DNA of 64,000 bases from Prevotella sp. (GTDB lineage: Bacteria > Bacteroidota > Bacteroidia > Bacteroidales > Bacteroidaceae): contig JAHHQW010000004.1 in the NCBI GenBank assembly GCA_020026195.1, positions 1-64,000 of the forward strand, read 5' to 3'. Of this stretch, positions 1-8,569 are shown one piece after another. Made by a program: the position numbers and the translations under genes. The notes beneath the pieces were generated by a model. The model had not been told where the DNA came from and made no database searches. It worked only from the letters and a program-made list of their open reading frames with translations. Every line of letters starts with the position of its first letter. The first letter of the stretch is position 1.

Positions 1-1275
1 TGAAGTCTGCAATTCGTAGTCAACCCAAATACCACCCATTGTATAGTGAATAGCGGGATATATCATCATCGGGTTTTCGTAAGGATTAACGTCTGTAATT
101 TCTTCATACATATCGAACAAGTTACCATAGCGCTGAGCTACAACATCACGTCCGAGACGACCAATAGCCTCTTTGAAATCGAGGAACACTGCAAGACCTG
201 TATTGTTTACACCGAAACCTTTATCGCAACGCTCTTTAGCCGCACGAGATGCAACGTCACGAGGTACAAGGTTACCAAATGCAGGATAACGACGCTCCAA
301 ATAGTAGTCACGATCTTCCTCTGGAATATCCTTACCTTGAATCTGTCCTGCCTGAAGTTTTTTAGCATCTTCAAGCTTTTTAGGAACCCAAATACGACCA
401 TCATTACGCAAAGATTCTGACATAAGAGTCAGTTTCGACTGCTTATCACCATGTACAGGGATACAAGTAGGATGAATCTGAACGAATGCAGGGTTAGCAA
501 AAAAAGCACCCTTTCTATAACATGCCATAGCAGCAGAAACGTTACATGCCATAGCGTTTGTAGAAAGGAAGTAAGTATTACCGTAACCACCTGTAGCAAT
601 AACTACAGAATGTGCAGAGAAACGCTCAAGCTTACCAGTAACAAGGTTTCTTGCAATAATACCACGAGCACGTCCTTCGATTACTACAAGATCCATCATT
701 TCATAACGTGTATACAGTTTAACTGTACCAGCATTTACCTGACGGCTAAGTGCTGAGTAGGCACCGAGAAGGAGCTGCTGACCTGTCTGACCCTTTGCAT
801 AGAAAGTACGACTTACCTGAACACCACCGAATGAACGGTTTGCAAGCATACCACCATATTCACGAGCAAAAGGAACACCCTGTGCAACACATGTATCAAT
901 GATGTCAACAGAAACTTCAGCCAAACGATAAACGTTTGCTTCACGTGAACGATAGTCACCACCTTTAATAGTATCATAGAAAAGACGATATGTACAGTCA
1001 CCGTCATTCTGATAATTCTTTGAAGCATTTATACCACCCTGAGCAGCAATTGAATGTGCGCGACGAGGTGAATCTGAAATACAGAAATTCTTAACGTTAA
1101 AACCCATCTCACCGAGACTTGCTGCAGCTGAAGCACCAGCAAGACCAGTACCAACAATGATAATGTCAAGTTTACGCTTATTTGAAGGGTTAACTAATTT
1201 CTGATGTGCTTTATAATTAGTCCATTTATCAGCCAGAGGGCCTTCAGGAATTCTTGAATCTAATTTTATATCCAT
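1..1275 (-). CDS. sdhA: Succinate dehydrogenase/fumarate reductase flavoprotein subunit (C-terminus beyond the window)
   Basis: FAD-bearing catalytic subunit of the membrane complex that interconverts succinate and fumarate; in anaerobic Bacteroidales it normally works as fumarate reductase. The frame stays open for 425 codons from the ATG at 1275 to the window edge, against about 640 expected, so roughly the last third is missing. Visible marks are the dinucleotide-binding segment IIVGTGLAGASAAASLGE (residues 39-56), RAHSIAAQGGINA with the His that usually anchors FAD covalently (His74), the substrate-side AFVQIHPTCIP, and HYTMGGIWVDY at the cut end. It lies 40 bp downstream of the cytochrome b gene on the same strand, the usual C-A-B order; the iron-sulfur subunit should follow outside the window. 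T-rich third codon positions suggest high expression. Whether it runs mainly as Frd or Sdh cannot be read from the sequence. Confidence 0.95.
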   Translation of the reverse strand, partial: MDIKLDSRIPEGPLADKWTNYKAHQKLVNPSNKRKLDIIIVGTGLAGASAAASLGEMGFNVKNFCISDSPRRAHSIAAQGGINASKNYQNDGDCTYRLFYDTIKGGDYRSREANVYRLAEVSVDIIDTCVAQGVPFAREYGGMLANRSFGGVQVSRTFYAKGQTGQQLLLGAYSALSRQVNAGTVKLYTRYEMMDLVVIEGRARGIIARNLVTGKLERFSAHSVVIATGGYGNTYFLSTNAMACNVSAAMACYRKGAFFANPAFVQIHPTCIPVHGDKQSKLTLMSESLRNDGRIWVPKKLEDAKKLQAGQIQGKDIPEEDRDYYLERRYPAFGNLVPRDVASRAAKERCDKGFGVNNTGLAVFLDFKEAIGRLGRDVVAQRYGNLFDMYEEITDVNPYENPMMIYPAIHYTMGGIWVDYELQTS

Positions 1276-1315
1276 GATGTGTACTTATTTTCTAATGAAT
1301 ATTTAAAACCTTTTA

Positions 1316-1978
1316 CTAACACAAACCTGTTGCGTAAGCTACTAACACAGCAATAAAGCCAAATACCAATAATGTAACATACACATTACCGATAATCTTC
1401 CAACGAGAGAACCAAATTTTTCCGTTCCAACCAAATGTCTGCATTGCACTCCAGAAACCATGTGAAAGGTGGAACCAAAGGGCTACAAGCCATACAACAT
1501 AGATTACTACATAGAGAGGCTGTTTGAATGTCTCCTGAATCCAATAAGCACCATCAGCAGCTCTGTCAATGTTACCACCGATAAGCTCCTGCCACTGCAT
1601 ATTGTACCAGAAGTTTGCGAGGTGAACAAAAAGACCTACAAGAACAATAATACCAAGAACGAGCATATTCTGAGAAGCCCATTCTACGCCTTTAGGTTTT
1701 GCAGTAACTGCATAACGCTCATTACCGCGAGCCTGACGGTTCTGAATAGTAAGCCAAAAAGCATAGACAATGTGAACTACTGCAAGGAATGCTAAACCAA
1801 GTGTTGCTACAAGAGCATACCAGTTTGCACCCAAAAATTCACATACCATGTTATAAGCCTCACCCGAGAAGATTGCTACAAGGTTCATTGACATATGAAA
1901 TGTCAAGAACAGGACAAGAGCAACGCCAGTTACTGCCATTACTACTTTCCTTCCGATAGATGAATTAAATAACCACAT
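1316..1978 (-). CDS. sdhC: Succinate dehydrogenase/fumarate reductase cytochrome b subunit (b558 type)
   Basis: Membrane anchor that passes electrons between the menaquinone pool and the catalytic subunits. The 220-residue protein has about five hydrophobic helices (near 12-37, 55-78, 103-124, 153-173, 195-217) and His28, His69, His119, His170 and His173 inside or next to them. These are the expected ligands for two b hemes in the single-chain anchor of the B. subtilis SdhC / Wolinella FrdC type. N-terminal NSSIGRKVVMAVTG is typical of the family. It is the first gene of the operon, with a strong promoter about 120 nt upstream, and is followed by the flavoprotein gene. Confidence 0.93.
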   Translation of the reverse strand: MWLFNSSIGRKVVMAVTGVALVLFLTFHMSMNLVAIFSGEAYNMVCEFLGANWYALVATLGLAFLAVVHIVYAFWLTIQNRQARGNERYAVTAKPKGVEWASQNMLVLGIIVLVGLFVHLANFWYNMQWQELIGGNIDRAADGAYWIQETFKQPLYVVIYVVWLVALWFHLSHGFWSAMQTFGWNGKIWFSRWKIIGNVYVTLLVFGFIAVLVAYATGLC

Positions 1979-2101
1979 AAATGATTGAATTTTAATTATT
2001 TATTGTTAATACTAGAAATATTTCTAATCAGAATTTTCGTTTAATTAAATCAAATGTTAAAACGATACCTTATTCTAGGTATGTATAACGTTACTGGTGT
2101 G

Positions 2102-2132
2102 CAAAAATACTATAAAATAATGATAAATCAAA
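2102..2132 (-). promoter_or_regulatory. Bacteroidetes promoter for the sdhC-sdhA operon
   Basis: Read on the minus strand: -33 TTTG (2129-2132), 19 bp spacer, -7 TATTTTTG (2102-2109). This is an exact match to TTTG-N19-TAnnTTTG. It implies a leader of about 115-120 nt before sdhC, which contains a 6-bp hairpin (ATACCT 2065-2070 / AGGTAT 2077-2082). Confidence 0.75.
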
Positions 2133-2162
2133 GTATTTATTTAAAAATTCAATTTAAATGCT

Positions 2163-2181
2163 TACTTTTGCCGTAGATTTG
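2163..2181 (+). promoter_or_regulatory. -7 promoter elements for mnmG
   Basis: Two overlapping matches to TAnnTTTG, TACTTTTG (2163-2170) and TAGATTTG (2174-2181), lie 30-50 bp before the mnmG start at 2212. They fall inside the in-frame extension that begins at 2158 and so argue against that longer start. Confidence 0.6.
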
Positions 2182-2211
2182 CACAAAACGAAATATTTAT
2201 ATTGTTCATAT

Positions 2212-4086
2212 ATGTTGTTGAAATATGATGTCCTTGTTATTGGAGGCGGGCACGCAGGCTGTGAAGCTGCAACAGCAGCCGCAAAAATGAATGCAAAAAC
2301 ATGTCTTATCACAATGGACATGAATAAAATTGCACAAATGAGTTGCAACCCTGCAGTAGGAGGAATTGCAAAAGGACAAATTGTAAGAGAGATTGATGCC
2401 TTAGGAGGCGAGATGGGAAAAGTTACGGACAAATCAGCAATCCAATTCAGGATACTTAATAGAAGTAAAGGTCCTGCTGTATGGAGTCCTAGGGCACAAT
2501 GTGATCGAGGAAAGTTTATATGGAACTGGCGTGAAGTTCTCGACAACACAGATAATTTAGATATTTGGCAAGATCAAGCTGAAGAACTTATAGTAGAAAA
2601 CAACGAAGCTGTTGGTATTAGAACAATATGGGGTGCAGAATTAAGAGCTAAATGTATTGTTGTGACAGCTGGAACTTTTTTAAACGGCCTCATGCATATA
2701 GGCCGGAAAAAAATCGAAGGAGGCAGAATTGCAGAACCTGCAGTTCACAATTTTACAGAGAGTATAGCTATCCACGGAATAAGACATGACAGAATGAAGA
2801 CAGGAACTCCTGTAAGAATTGATAGGAGATCTATTCATTTTGAAGATATGGAGCAGCAACAAGGAGAAAACGACTATCATAAATTTAGTTTTATGAATAC
2901 GGAAAGATGTCTTAAACAACTACCTTGTTGGACTTGTTATACAAATGAAGATGTTCATAATACATTAAAAGCTGGATTACCAGATTCCCCCTTATACAAT
3001 GGACAAATACAAAGTATTGGACCTAGATACTGTCCATCGATAGAAACAAAGTTAATGACCTTTCCTGATAAGAATCAACATCTTCTGTTTCTTGAACCAG
3101 AGGGAGAAACCACAAATGAAATGTATCTAAATGGATTTTCTTCAAGTCTCCCTATGGACATTCAAATAAATGCACTCAGAAAAATTCCAGCACTTAGGGA
3201 CGCAAAAGTTTATCGTCCAGGATATGCAATTGAATACGATTTCTTTGATCCTACACAACTCAAGCACACACTTGAATCTAAAATCATTAAAGGATTATTC
3301 TTTGCAGGACAAGTAAATGGAACAACTGGATACGAGGAAGCTGCAGGACAAGGTTTGATTGCAGGTATTAACGCAGCGCTTAAAAGTGGAAACACAACAA
3401 AAGAATTTGTGCTACAGCGAGATGAAGCATATATAGGAGTCCTAATAGATGATCTGGTAACAAAAGGTGTTGACGAACCTTATAGAATGTTTACATCAAG
3501 AGCTGAATACAGAATTCTTCTTAGACAAGATGATGCAGACAGCAGACTTACTCCTTTAGGCTACAAACTAGGTACCGTTTCAAGCGAAAGATACAGATAT
3601 TGGAAAGAAAAAGAAGAAAATATTGAGCGCATAATAAATTGTTGTAAAAGCGTTCATGTTCGACCAAAGGAGGTAAACGATTATTTGATAAATATAGGAA
3701 CATCACCTTTAAAAGAAGGTTGCAAATTAACAGACTTGATAGCAAGACCACAGTTAAATCTACAAAACTTATCAGAGATTTCTCATGAATTAAAAGAGAG
3801 CATTGAAAAAAGTCCTAATAGAAAAGAAGAAATTGCAGAATCTGCAGAAATAAAGATTAAGTATAAAGGCTATATAGATAGAGAAAAAATGGTTGCTGAG
3901 AAAATGCACCGATTAGAAGATATAAAGATAAAAGGAATATTTGACTACGATAAAATTCAGCAGCTATCAACAGAGGCGAGACAAAAGCTCAAAAAAATCC
4001 AACCAGAAACATTAGCTCAGGCGGGTAGAATCCCTGGAGTTTCACCTAGCGATATTAATGCAATGCTTATTTTAATGGGAAGATAA
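2212..4086 (+). CDS. mnmG: tRNA uridine-5-carboxymethylaminomethyl modification enzyme MnmG (GidA)
   Basis: FAD protein that, with MnmE, installs the cmnm5 group on wobble U34 of several tRNAs. With the start at 2212 it has 624 residues, normal for the family. FAD motif VLVIGGGHAGCEAA is near residues 7-20, the conserved CNPAVGGIAKG loop near 45-55, and SPRAQCDR near 92-99. The second FAD-contact region GLFFAGQVNGTTGYEEAAGQG and the C-terminal helical domain with GRIPGVSPSDINAML are intact. An in-frame ATG at 2158 would add 18 residues, but promoter elements lie across that stretch and the family starts close to the FAD strand. apt follows after 44 bp. Confidence 0.96.
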   Translation: MLLKYDVLVIGGGHAGCEAATAAAKMNAKTCLITMDMNKIAQMSCNPAVGGIAKGQIVREIDALGGEMGKVTDKSAIQFRILNRSKGPAVWSPRAQCDRGKFIWNWREVLDNTDNLDIWQDQAEELIVENNEAVGIRTIWGAELRAKCIVVTAGTFLNGLMHIGRKKIEGGRIAEPAVHNFTESIAIHGIRHDRMKTGTPVRIDRRSIHFEDMEQQQGENDYHKFSFMNTERCLKQLPCWTCYTNEDVHNTLKAGLPDSPLYNGQIQSIGPRYCPSIETKLMTFPDKNQHLLFLEPEGETTNEMYLNGFSSSLPMDIQINALRKIPALRDAKVYRPGYAIEYDFFDPTQLKHTLESKIIKGLFFAGQVNGTTGYEEAAGQGLIAGINAALKSGNTTKEFVLQRDEAYIGVLIDDLVTKGVDEPYRMFTSRAEYRILLRQDDADSRLTPLGYKLGTVSSERYRYWKEKEENIERIINCCKSVHVRPKEVNDYLINIGTSPLKEGCKLTDLIARPQLNLQNLSEISHELKESIEKSPNRKEEIAESAEIKIKYKGYIDREKMVAEKMHRLEDIKIKGIFDYDKIQQLSTEARQKLKKIQPETLAQAGRIPGVSPSDINAMLILMGR

Positions 4087-4130
4087 AATCGTAATCAGAA
4101 ATTAATAATAACAATAAAACACATATAAAC

Positions 4131-4661
4131 ATGAACAACAAAATTTTACTGGAAAACCTAAGATGCATTCCTGATTTTCCACAAAAAGGTATTAACTTTC
4201 GTGACGTAACCACTCTATTTAAAAATCCTGAATGTCTTCAGATAATGGAGAAAGAACTCTATGATATGTACAAAGACAAAGGGATTACAAAGATTGTTGG
4301 TATTGAAAGTAGAGGATTTGTCATGTCATCGGCATTGGCATTACGTTTAAATGCGGGTGTAGTACTTTGCAGAAAACCAGGAAAGCTTCCTGCAAAAACT
4401 GTACAAGAAAGCTATACAAAAGAATACGGAACAGACACTATAGAGATTCACGAAGACGCAATTAACGAAAATGACATTGTCCTTCTTCACGATGACCTCC
4501 TTGCAACAGGCGGAACAATGAAAGCAGCATATGATCTAGTAAAGAAGTTCAACCCAAAAAAGATTTACGTAAATTTCTTAATTGAACTTGTTCATGAGAA
4601 CCTTAACGGACGTGAATGTTTCGACAAAGACGCGGACATAACATCTCTAATTCAAATATAA
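4131..4661 (+). CDS. apt: Adenine phosphoribosyltransferase
   Basis: Purine salvage enzyme converting adenine and PRPP to AMP in the cytosol. It has 176 residues, the usual length. IPDFPQKGINFRDVTTL near residues 13-29 is the Apt N-terminal signature, GIESRGF near 57-63 forms the base pocket, and VLLHDDLLATGGTM near 117-130 is the PRPP-binding loop. It lies 44 bp after mnmG on the same strand, probably co-transcribed, and ends in a clear terminator. Confidence 0.96.
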   Translation: MNNKILLENLRCIPDFPQKGINFRDVTTLFKNPECLQIMEKELYDMYKDKGITKIVGIESRGFVMSSALALRLNAGVVLCRKPGKLPAKTVQESYTKEYGTDTIEIHEDAINENDIVLLHDDLLATGGTMKAAYDLVKKFNPKKIYVNFLIELVHENLNGRECFDKDADITSLIQI

Positions 4662-4666
4662 TAAAG

Positions 4667-4695
4667 AAGGCATAGAGTTGTATCTATGCCTTTTC
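4667..4695 (+). terminator. Rho-independent terminator after apt
   Basis: Perfect 10-bp stem AAGGCATAGA / TCTATGCCTT with a 6-nt loop, followed by TTTTC. Confidence 0.85.
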
Positions 4696-4775
4696 TGTAT
4701 TTATACAATAAAGGAAACACATAACTTCGTAAATCTGATACCTATATTTCACAATGTTGTATTAAAGCAAAGCTT

Positions 4776-4791
4776 TGTTTCACGTGAAACA
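4776..4791. other. parS centromere site (ParB/Spo0J binding)
   Basis: The 16-bp palindrome TGTTTCACGTGAAACA matches the broadly conserved bacterial chromosomal parS consensus at every position. It lies in the apt-uvrC intergenic region, outside coding sequence, about 25 kb from the origin candidate at 29.6-30.3 kb, a typical parS distance. parA and parB are not in the window. Confidence 0.9.
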
Positions 4792-4831
4792 GGAACAACT
4801 AAATGTGTTTTATATTAAGTAGTTATGCAAT

Positions 4832-6661
4832 ATGACTAAACAAGAAAATGAAGAAAGGCTGCAGCGTTTAAAAGAAAAAGTAAGCGCATTACCTAAGTTA
4901 CCGGGAAGTTATCAGTTTTATGACAAAGAAAGAAATATAATATACGTTGGTAAGGCCAAGAATCTTAAGAACAGGGTATCTAGCTACTTTTTAAAAGAGG
5001 TAGACAGATATAAAACAAAAATTTTAGTAAGTAAGATATACGACATTACTTATACCGTTGTCGGAACCGAAGAAGACGCTCTCTTATTAGAGAATAGTTT
5101 AATAAAGCAATTTACACCTAAGTACAATATTTTATTAAAAGACGGAAAGACATACCCATCTATCTGTGTAACAAATGAACCATTGCCGAGAATTATTTCA
5201 ACAAGACATATTGATAAAAGGGCTGGAATGTATTTCGGACCATATAGTCACATTCCGACAATGAATGCATTATTAGATGTTATAAAGAAAATTTATCGTC
5301 CAAGAGGGTGTAACACAAAAATGAGTTTGGACGGAATACTAGATAAAAGATATAAAAGATGTTTCAAATATGATATGCATCTATGCGATGCTCCATGCGA
5401 AATGCGGCAAAGCATTGAAAAATATAGGGAAAACATAAAAGACGCAATAGAAATATTAAAGGGAAATACTAGAGATATAGAAAAGAAACTAAAAAAGATA
5501 ATGCTTTTGCATGCAGAGAATTTAGAATACGAAAAAGCTGAAGAAATAAAAGAAAAACTTATTCTAATTCAAGGATATTGCAGTAAAAGCGAGGTCGTTA
5601 GTCACACTATTGATAATATAGATGTATTTGCCATAGAAAAAGACGATAATATAGCATATTTAAATTACATACATGTAAAAAAAGGAAGTGTGAATATAGC
5701 TTTTACTTTTGAATATAGAAATGCAGAAAACGAAACAGAAGAAGATATTTTGGAAATAGGCATTATTGAGATGCGTGAAAGGTTTGGAAGTAAAGCTAAA
5801 GAGGTTATAATTCCATTTAACATTGGGCTTGTACTAAAAGATGTAACATTCACAATCCCTCAAAAAGGAGACAAAAGGAGGCTGTTAGAATTATCAAAAA
5901 TGAATGTTCAACAATATAAATTTGACAGACTTAAACGAGCTGAAAAGCTAAATCCTGAACAAAGAACAACAAGACTACTAAAGGAGATCAAAGAAAAGCT
6001 AAAACTACCCAAATTACCAATACACATTGAATGTTTTGATAACTCAAATCTATCTGGTACAAATGCAGTGGGGGTATGCATCGTATATAAGAAACTGAAA
6101 CCAAGTAAAAATGACTATAGAAAATACAATATTAAAACAGTAGAAGGACCTGACGATTATGCATCTATGAAAGAAGTTGTATACAGACGTTATAGTAGAA
6201 TGATTGATGAAGAAGAGTCTTTGCCAGATTTAATTATAACTGATGGTGGTAAAGGTCAGATGAAAGTTGTAAGAGAGATTGTAGAAAAGCAATTACACCT
6301 AGATATACCAATTATAGGACTTGCTAAAGATAACAGACATAGAACAAACGAAATTCTGGTAGGGAATCCACCTGTAATCGTGGGAATAGATAGTAAAAGC
6401 GATATATTTAAGATATTTACTCAAATTCAAGTTGAAGTAGACCGATTTGCAAAAACTGTCCATCGAGACAAAAGAAGTAAAAAAGCATTGCATTCAGAAT
6501 TAGATGATATCAAAGGAATTGGACCAAAAACCAAGGAACTTCTAATAAAAGAATTTAAAACAATAAAAAACATAAAGAATGCAGACTTTGAAACGCTTAG
6601 CAAAATAATAGGAGAAAACAAGAGTAAAATACTTTTGGAACACTTCAAAAGTAACCAATAA
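4832..6661 (+). CDS. uvrC: Excinuclease ABC subunit C
   Basis: Nuclease of nucleotide excision repair that makes both incisions in the UvrB-DNA complex. The 609 residues hold the full domain order: an N-terminal GIY-YIG domain (LPGSYQFYDKERNIIYVGKAK, about residues 23-43), a Cys-containing linker, the UvrB-interacting UVR motif near 235-250 (EYEKAEEIKEKL), the RNase H-like nuclease (ECFDNSNLSGTNAVG; DLIITDGGKGQM; VHRDKRSKKAL), and a C-terminal helix-hairpin-helix region (LDDIKGIGPKTKELL). Its upstream spacer contains parS. I see no consensus promoter immediately upstream. Confidence 0.96.
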   Translation: MTKQENEERLQRLKEKVSALPKLPGSYQFYDKERNIIYVGKAKNLKNRVSSYFLKEVDRYKTKILVSKIYDITYTVVGTEEDALLLENSLIKQFTPKYNILLKDGKTYPSICVTNEPLPRIISTRHIDKRAGMYFGPYSHIPTMNALLDVIKKIYRPRGCNTKMSLDGILDKRYKRCFKYDMHLCDAPCEMRQSIEKYRENIKDAIEILKGNTRDIEKKLKKIMLLHAENLEYEKAEEIKEKLILIQGYCSKSEVVSHTIDNIDVFAIEKDDNIAYLNYIHVKKGSVNIAFTFEYRNAENETEEDILEIGIIEMRERFGSKAKEVIIPFNIGLVLKDVTFTIPQKGDKRRLLELSKMNVQQYKFDRLKRAEKLNPEQRTTRLLKEIKEKLKLPKLPIHIECFDNSNLSGTNAVGVCIVYKKLKPSKNDYRKYNIKTVEGPDDYASMKEVVYRRYSRMIDEEESLPDLIITDGGKGQMKVVREIVEKQLHLDIPIIGLAKDNRHRTNEILVGNPPVIVGIDSKSDIFKIFTQIQVEVDRFAKTVHRDKRSKKALHSELDDIKGIGPKTKELLIKEFKTIKNIKNADFETLSKIIGENKSKILLEHFKSNQ

Positions 6662-6674
6662 AAAGAAGTTTTAT

Positions 6675-6705
6675 TTTGCATAAACAGTAAAATGAACTAT
6701 CTTTG
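6675..6705 (+). promoter_or_regulatory. Bacteroidetes promoter for dtd
   Basis: TTTG (6675-6678), 19 bp, TATCTTTG (6698-6705): exact two-box match, 22 bp before the dtd start codon. Confidence 0.75.
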
Positions 6706-6727
6706 CATATATACATAAATTAAAGGT

Positions 6728-7180
6728 ATGCGATTAGTAATACAAAGAGTATCAGAAGCCTCAGTAAAGATTGATGGTAAAATAAAGTCTCAAATAGAAC
6801 AAGGACTACTTATACTGATAGGAGTAGCAGAAAACGATTCTTCCGAAGATATAGATTGGTTGGTCAAAAAGGTAATAAATCTACGTATATTCGATGACGA
6901 AAATGGTGTAATGAACAAGTCAATTGATGATATTAATGGAGACATAATCGTTGTAAGTCAATTCACGTTAATGGCATCATGTAAAAAAGGGAACAGACCA
7001 TCATATATAAAGGCTGCAAAACACGAGATATCAATTCCTCTTTATGAAGAGTTTTGCAAAAAGATGTCAGGAGCATTAGGAAAGGAAATTGGAACAGGTA
7101 TTTTTGGTGCAGATATGAAAGTATCGTTAACAAATGATGGTCCTGTTACAATCTGCATAGATACTAAAAATAAAGAATAA
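6728..7180 (+). CDS. dtd: D-aminoacyl-tRNA deacylase
   Basis: Hydrolyses D-amino acids (and glycine mischarged on tRNA-Ala) from tRNA as translational quality control. The 150-residue protein begins MRLVIQRVSEASVKIDG as the family does. It carries SQFTLMASCKKGNRPSY (about residues 79-95) and the Gly-cisPro motif NDGPVTICIDT (about 136-146), the two signatures that shape the chiral pocket. It has its own promoter, and its stop overlaps the next start by one base (TAATG), indicating translational coupling. Confidence 0.95.
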   Translation: MRLVIQRVSEASVKIDGKIKSQIEQGLLILIGVAENDSSEDIDWLVKKVINLRIFDDENGVMNKSIDDINGDIIVVSQFTLMASCKKGNRPSYIKAAKHEISIPLYEEFCKKMSGALGKEIGTGIFGADMKVSLTNDGPVTICIDTKNKE

Positions 7181-7524
7181 TGGCAGAAGACATAACCTTA
7201 AAAGATCTACAAAAGGAAGTAGACAACTGGATTAAAGAATACGGAGTACGTTATTTTAATGAACTTACCAATATGGCATGTCTCACCGAAGAAGTAGGTG
7301 AAATGGCACGTATAATTGCTAGAAAATACGGAGAACAAAGTTTTAAGGAAGGAGAAAAATCAAACTTAGGCGATGAGATAGCAGATGTTTTATGGGTCCT
7401 AACATGCATAGCAAACCAAACAGGAATTGATCTAACAGAAGAGATAAAGAAGAATATCGATAAAAAGACCAAAAGGGACAAAAACAGACATATTAATAAC
7501 GACAAACTCAGAAAAAGTAATTAA
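7180..7524 (+). CDS. MazG-like nucleotide pyrophosphohydrolase
   Basis: Small all-alpha NTP pyrophosphohydrolase, predicted to clean the nucleotide pool by hydrolysing NTPs or dNTPs to NMPs. It has 114 residues, a single MazG-type domain. The Mg-binding acids are visible as TEEVGEMARIIARKYGEQ (EExxE pattern, about residues 31-48) and LGDEIADVLWVL (ExxD, about 64-75). It is coupled to dtd by a one-base overlap, so the pair reads as a small house-cleaning unit. The exact substrate cannot be inferred. Confidence 0.85.
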   Translation: MAEDITLKDLQKEVDNWIKEYGVRYFNELTNMACLTEEVGEMARIIARKYGEQSFKEGEKSNLGDEIADVLWVLTCIANQTGIDLTEEIKKNIDKKTKRDKNRHINNDKLRKSN

Positions 7525-7547
7525 TAAAACATATAAATTGTAAGAAT

Positions 7548-8444
7548 ATGGAAGAAGTAAAAATGAGCAAATACGAAGAAGCTCTCAGCAAGTACAACAC
7601 TAATATTTCTGATGAAGAAGTTGCATCAGCAGTAAAAAAAATAATAGAAGAAAAAGTACGCGAAAACGATAATATCCTTACTAAGAAATTCCTTATGGGA
7701 AGTGTAGAACTAACATCACTTCATACACAGGATTCAGAAGATAGTATTCTTGCATTCACCGAAAAAGTTAACAAATTCGATGAAGAATATCCCGATATTC
7801 CACACGTTGCTACAATTTGTGTATATCCATGTTTTGCAAAAGTTGTAAGTCAAAGTCTAGAAGTCGAAGGCGTTGAAATAGCTTGTGTCTCAGGAAGTTT
7901 TCCATCTTCTCAGGCACTCATAGAAGTAAAAGTAGCAGAGACGGCACTTGCTATTAAAGATGGCGCGACAGAAATAGATATCGTTATGCCTGTAGGCAAA
8001 TTCCTAAGCGGCGACTACGAAGGAACAGCAGACGATATAAACGAACTTAAAGAAACTTGCGGAGGTCATGACATGAAAGTTATTCTTGAAACAGGACTTC
8101 TTAAAACTGCTTCTAACATTAAGAAAGCGTCAATTATAGCGATGTATGCTGGCGCTGACTACATAAAGACTTCAACAGGAAAGCTATCACCAGCAGCAAC
8201 TCCAGAAGCAGCATATGTTATGTGCCAAGCTATAAAAGAATACTATGAGCAAACAGGTATAATGATAGGCTTCAAACCTGCAGGAGGAATTAACAGCGTT
8301 ATGGACGCGCTTATTTATTACACGATAGTAAAAGAAGTTTTGGGAGAAAAATGGCTCACAAACAAGTACTTCCGCCTAGGAACAAGTCGCTTGGCAAACA
8401 TGTTGTTAAGCGAAATAAAAGGAGAAGAAATAAAATTCTTCTAA
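7548..8444 (+). CDS. deoC: Deoxyribose-phosphate aldolase
   Basis: Class I aldolase cleaving 2-deoxyribose-5-phosphate to glyceraldehyde-3-phosphate and acetaldehyde in deoxynucleoside catabolism. It has 298 residues, somewhat longer than the 250-260 of enterobacterial DeoC, mainly because of an N-terminal extension. EIDIVMPVGKFLSGDY, LETGLLKT and YIKTSTGK, which holds the Schiff-base lysine, are intact. Two starts are possible: ATG at 7548 or ATG at 7563 (MSKYEEALSKYN), five residues shorter. It lies 23 bp after the MazG-like gene, so dtd, MazG-like and deoC may form one transcript ending at the hairpin at 8456. Confidence 0.95.
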   Translation: MEEVKMSKYEEALSKYNTNISDEEVASAVKKIIEEKVRENDNILTKKFLMGSVELTSLHTQDSEDSILAFTEKVNKFDEEYPDIPHVATICVYPCFAKVVSQSLEVEGVEIACVSGSFPSSQALIEVKVAETALAIKDGATEIDIVMPVGKFLSGDYEGTADDINELKETCGGHDMKVILETGLLKTASNIKKASIIAMYAGADYIKTSTGKLSPAATPEAAYVMCQAIKEYYEQTGIMIGFKPAGGINSVMDALIYYTIVKEVLGEKWLTNKYFRLGTSRLANMLLSEIKGEEIKFF

Positions 8445-8455
8445 TAATGAATAAT

Positions 8456-8489
8456 AAAGAGGTTTGACCAATGTTGTCAAATCTCTTTT
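8456..8489 (+). terminator. Terminator after deoC
   Basis: 13-bp stem with one G-T pair, AAAGAGGTTTGAC (8456-8468) / GTCAAATCTCTTT (8476-8488), followed by T residues. Confidence 0.8.
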
Positions 8490-8510
8490 CTGTTTAAAAC
8501 AATAGATATA

Positions 8511-8539
8511 AAAAATACGTATGTTCAAACATACGTATT
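8511..8539 (-). terminator. Terminator for the minus-strand polyprenyl synthase gene
   Basis: 12-bp perfect stem AATACGTATGTT / AACATACGTATT with a 2-nt loop. On the minus strand it is followed by a T tract, so it closes the gene that ends at 8570 and faces the deoC terminator. Confidence 0.75.
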
Positions 8540-8569
8540 ACAATATATAAAAGAGACTACTCTACCCTT

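Noticed and set aside
46..756. Plus-strand frames opposite sdhA
   Set aside because: They are antisense to a well-conserved flavoprotein and have no family features.
940..949. TTCACGTGAA, a second parS-like core
   Set aside because: It has three mismatches to the 16-bp parS and lies inside sdhA coding sequence as ordinary codons.
2158..2211. Upstream extension of mnmG
   Set aside because: Overlaps two -7 promoter boxes and has no counterpart in the family.
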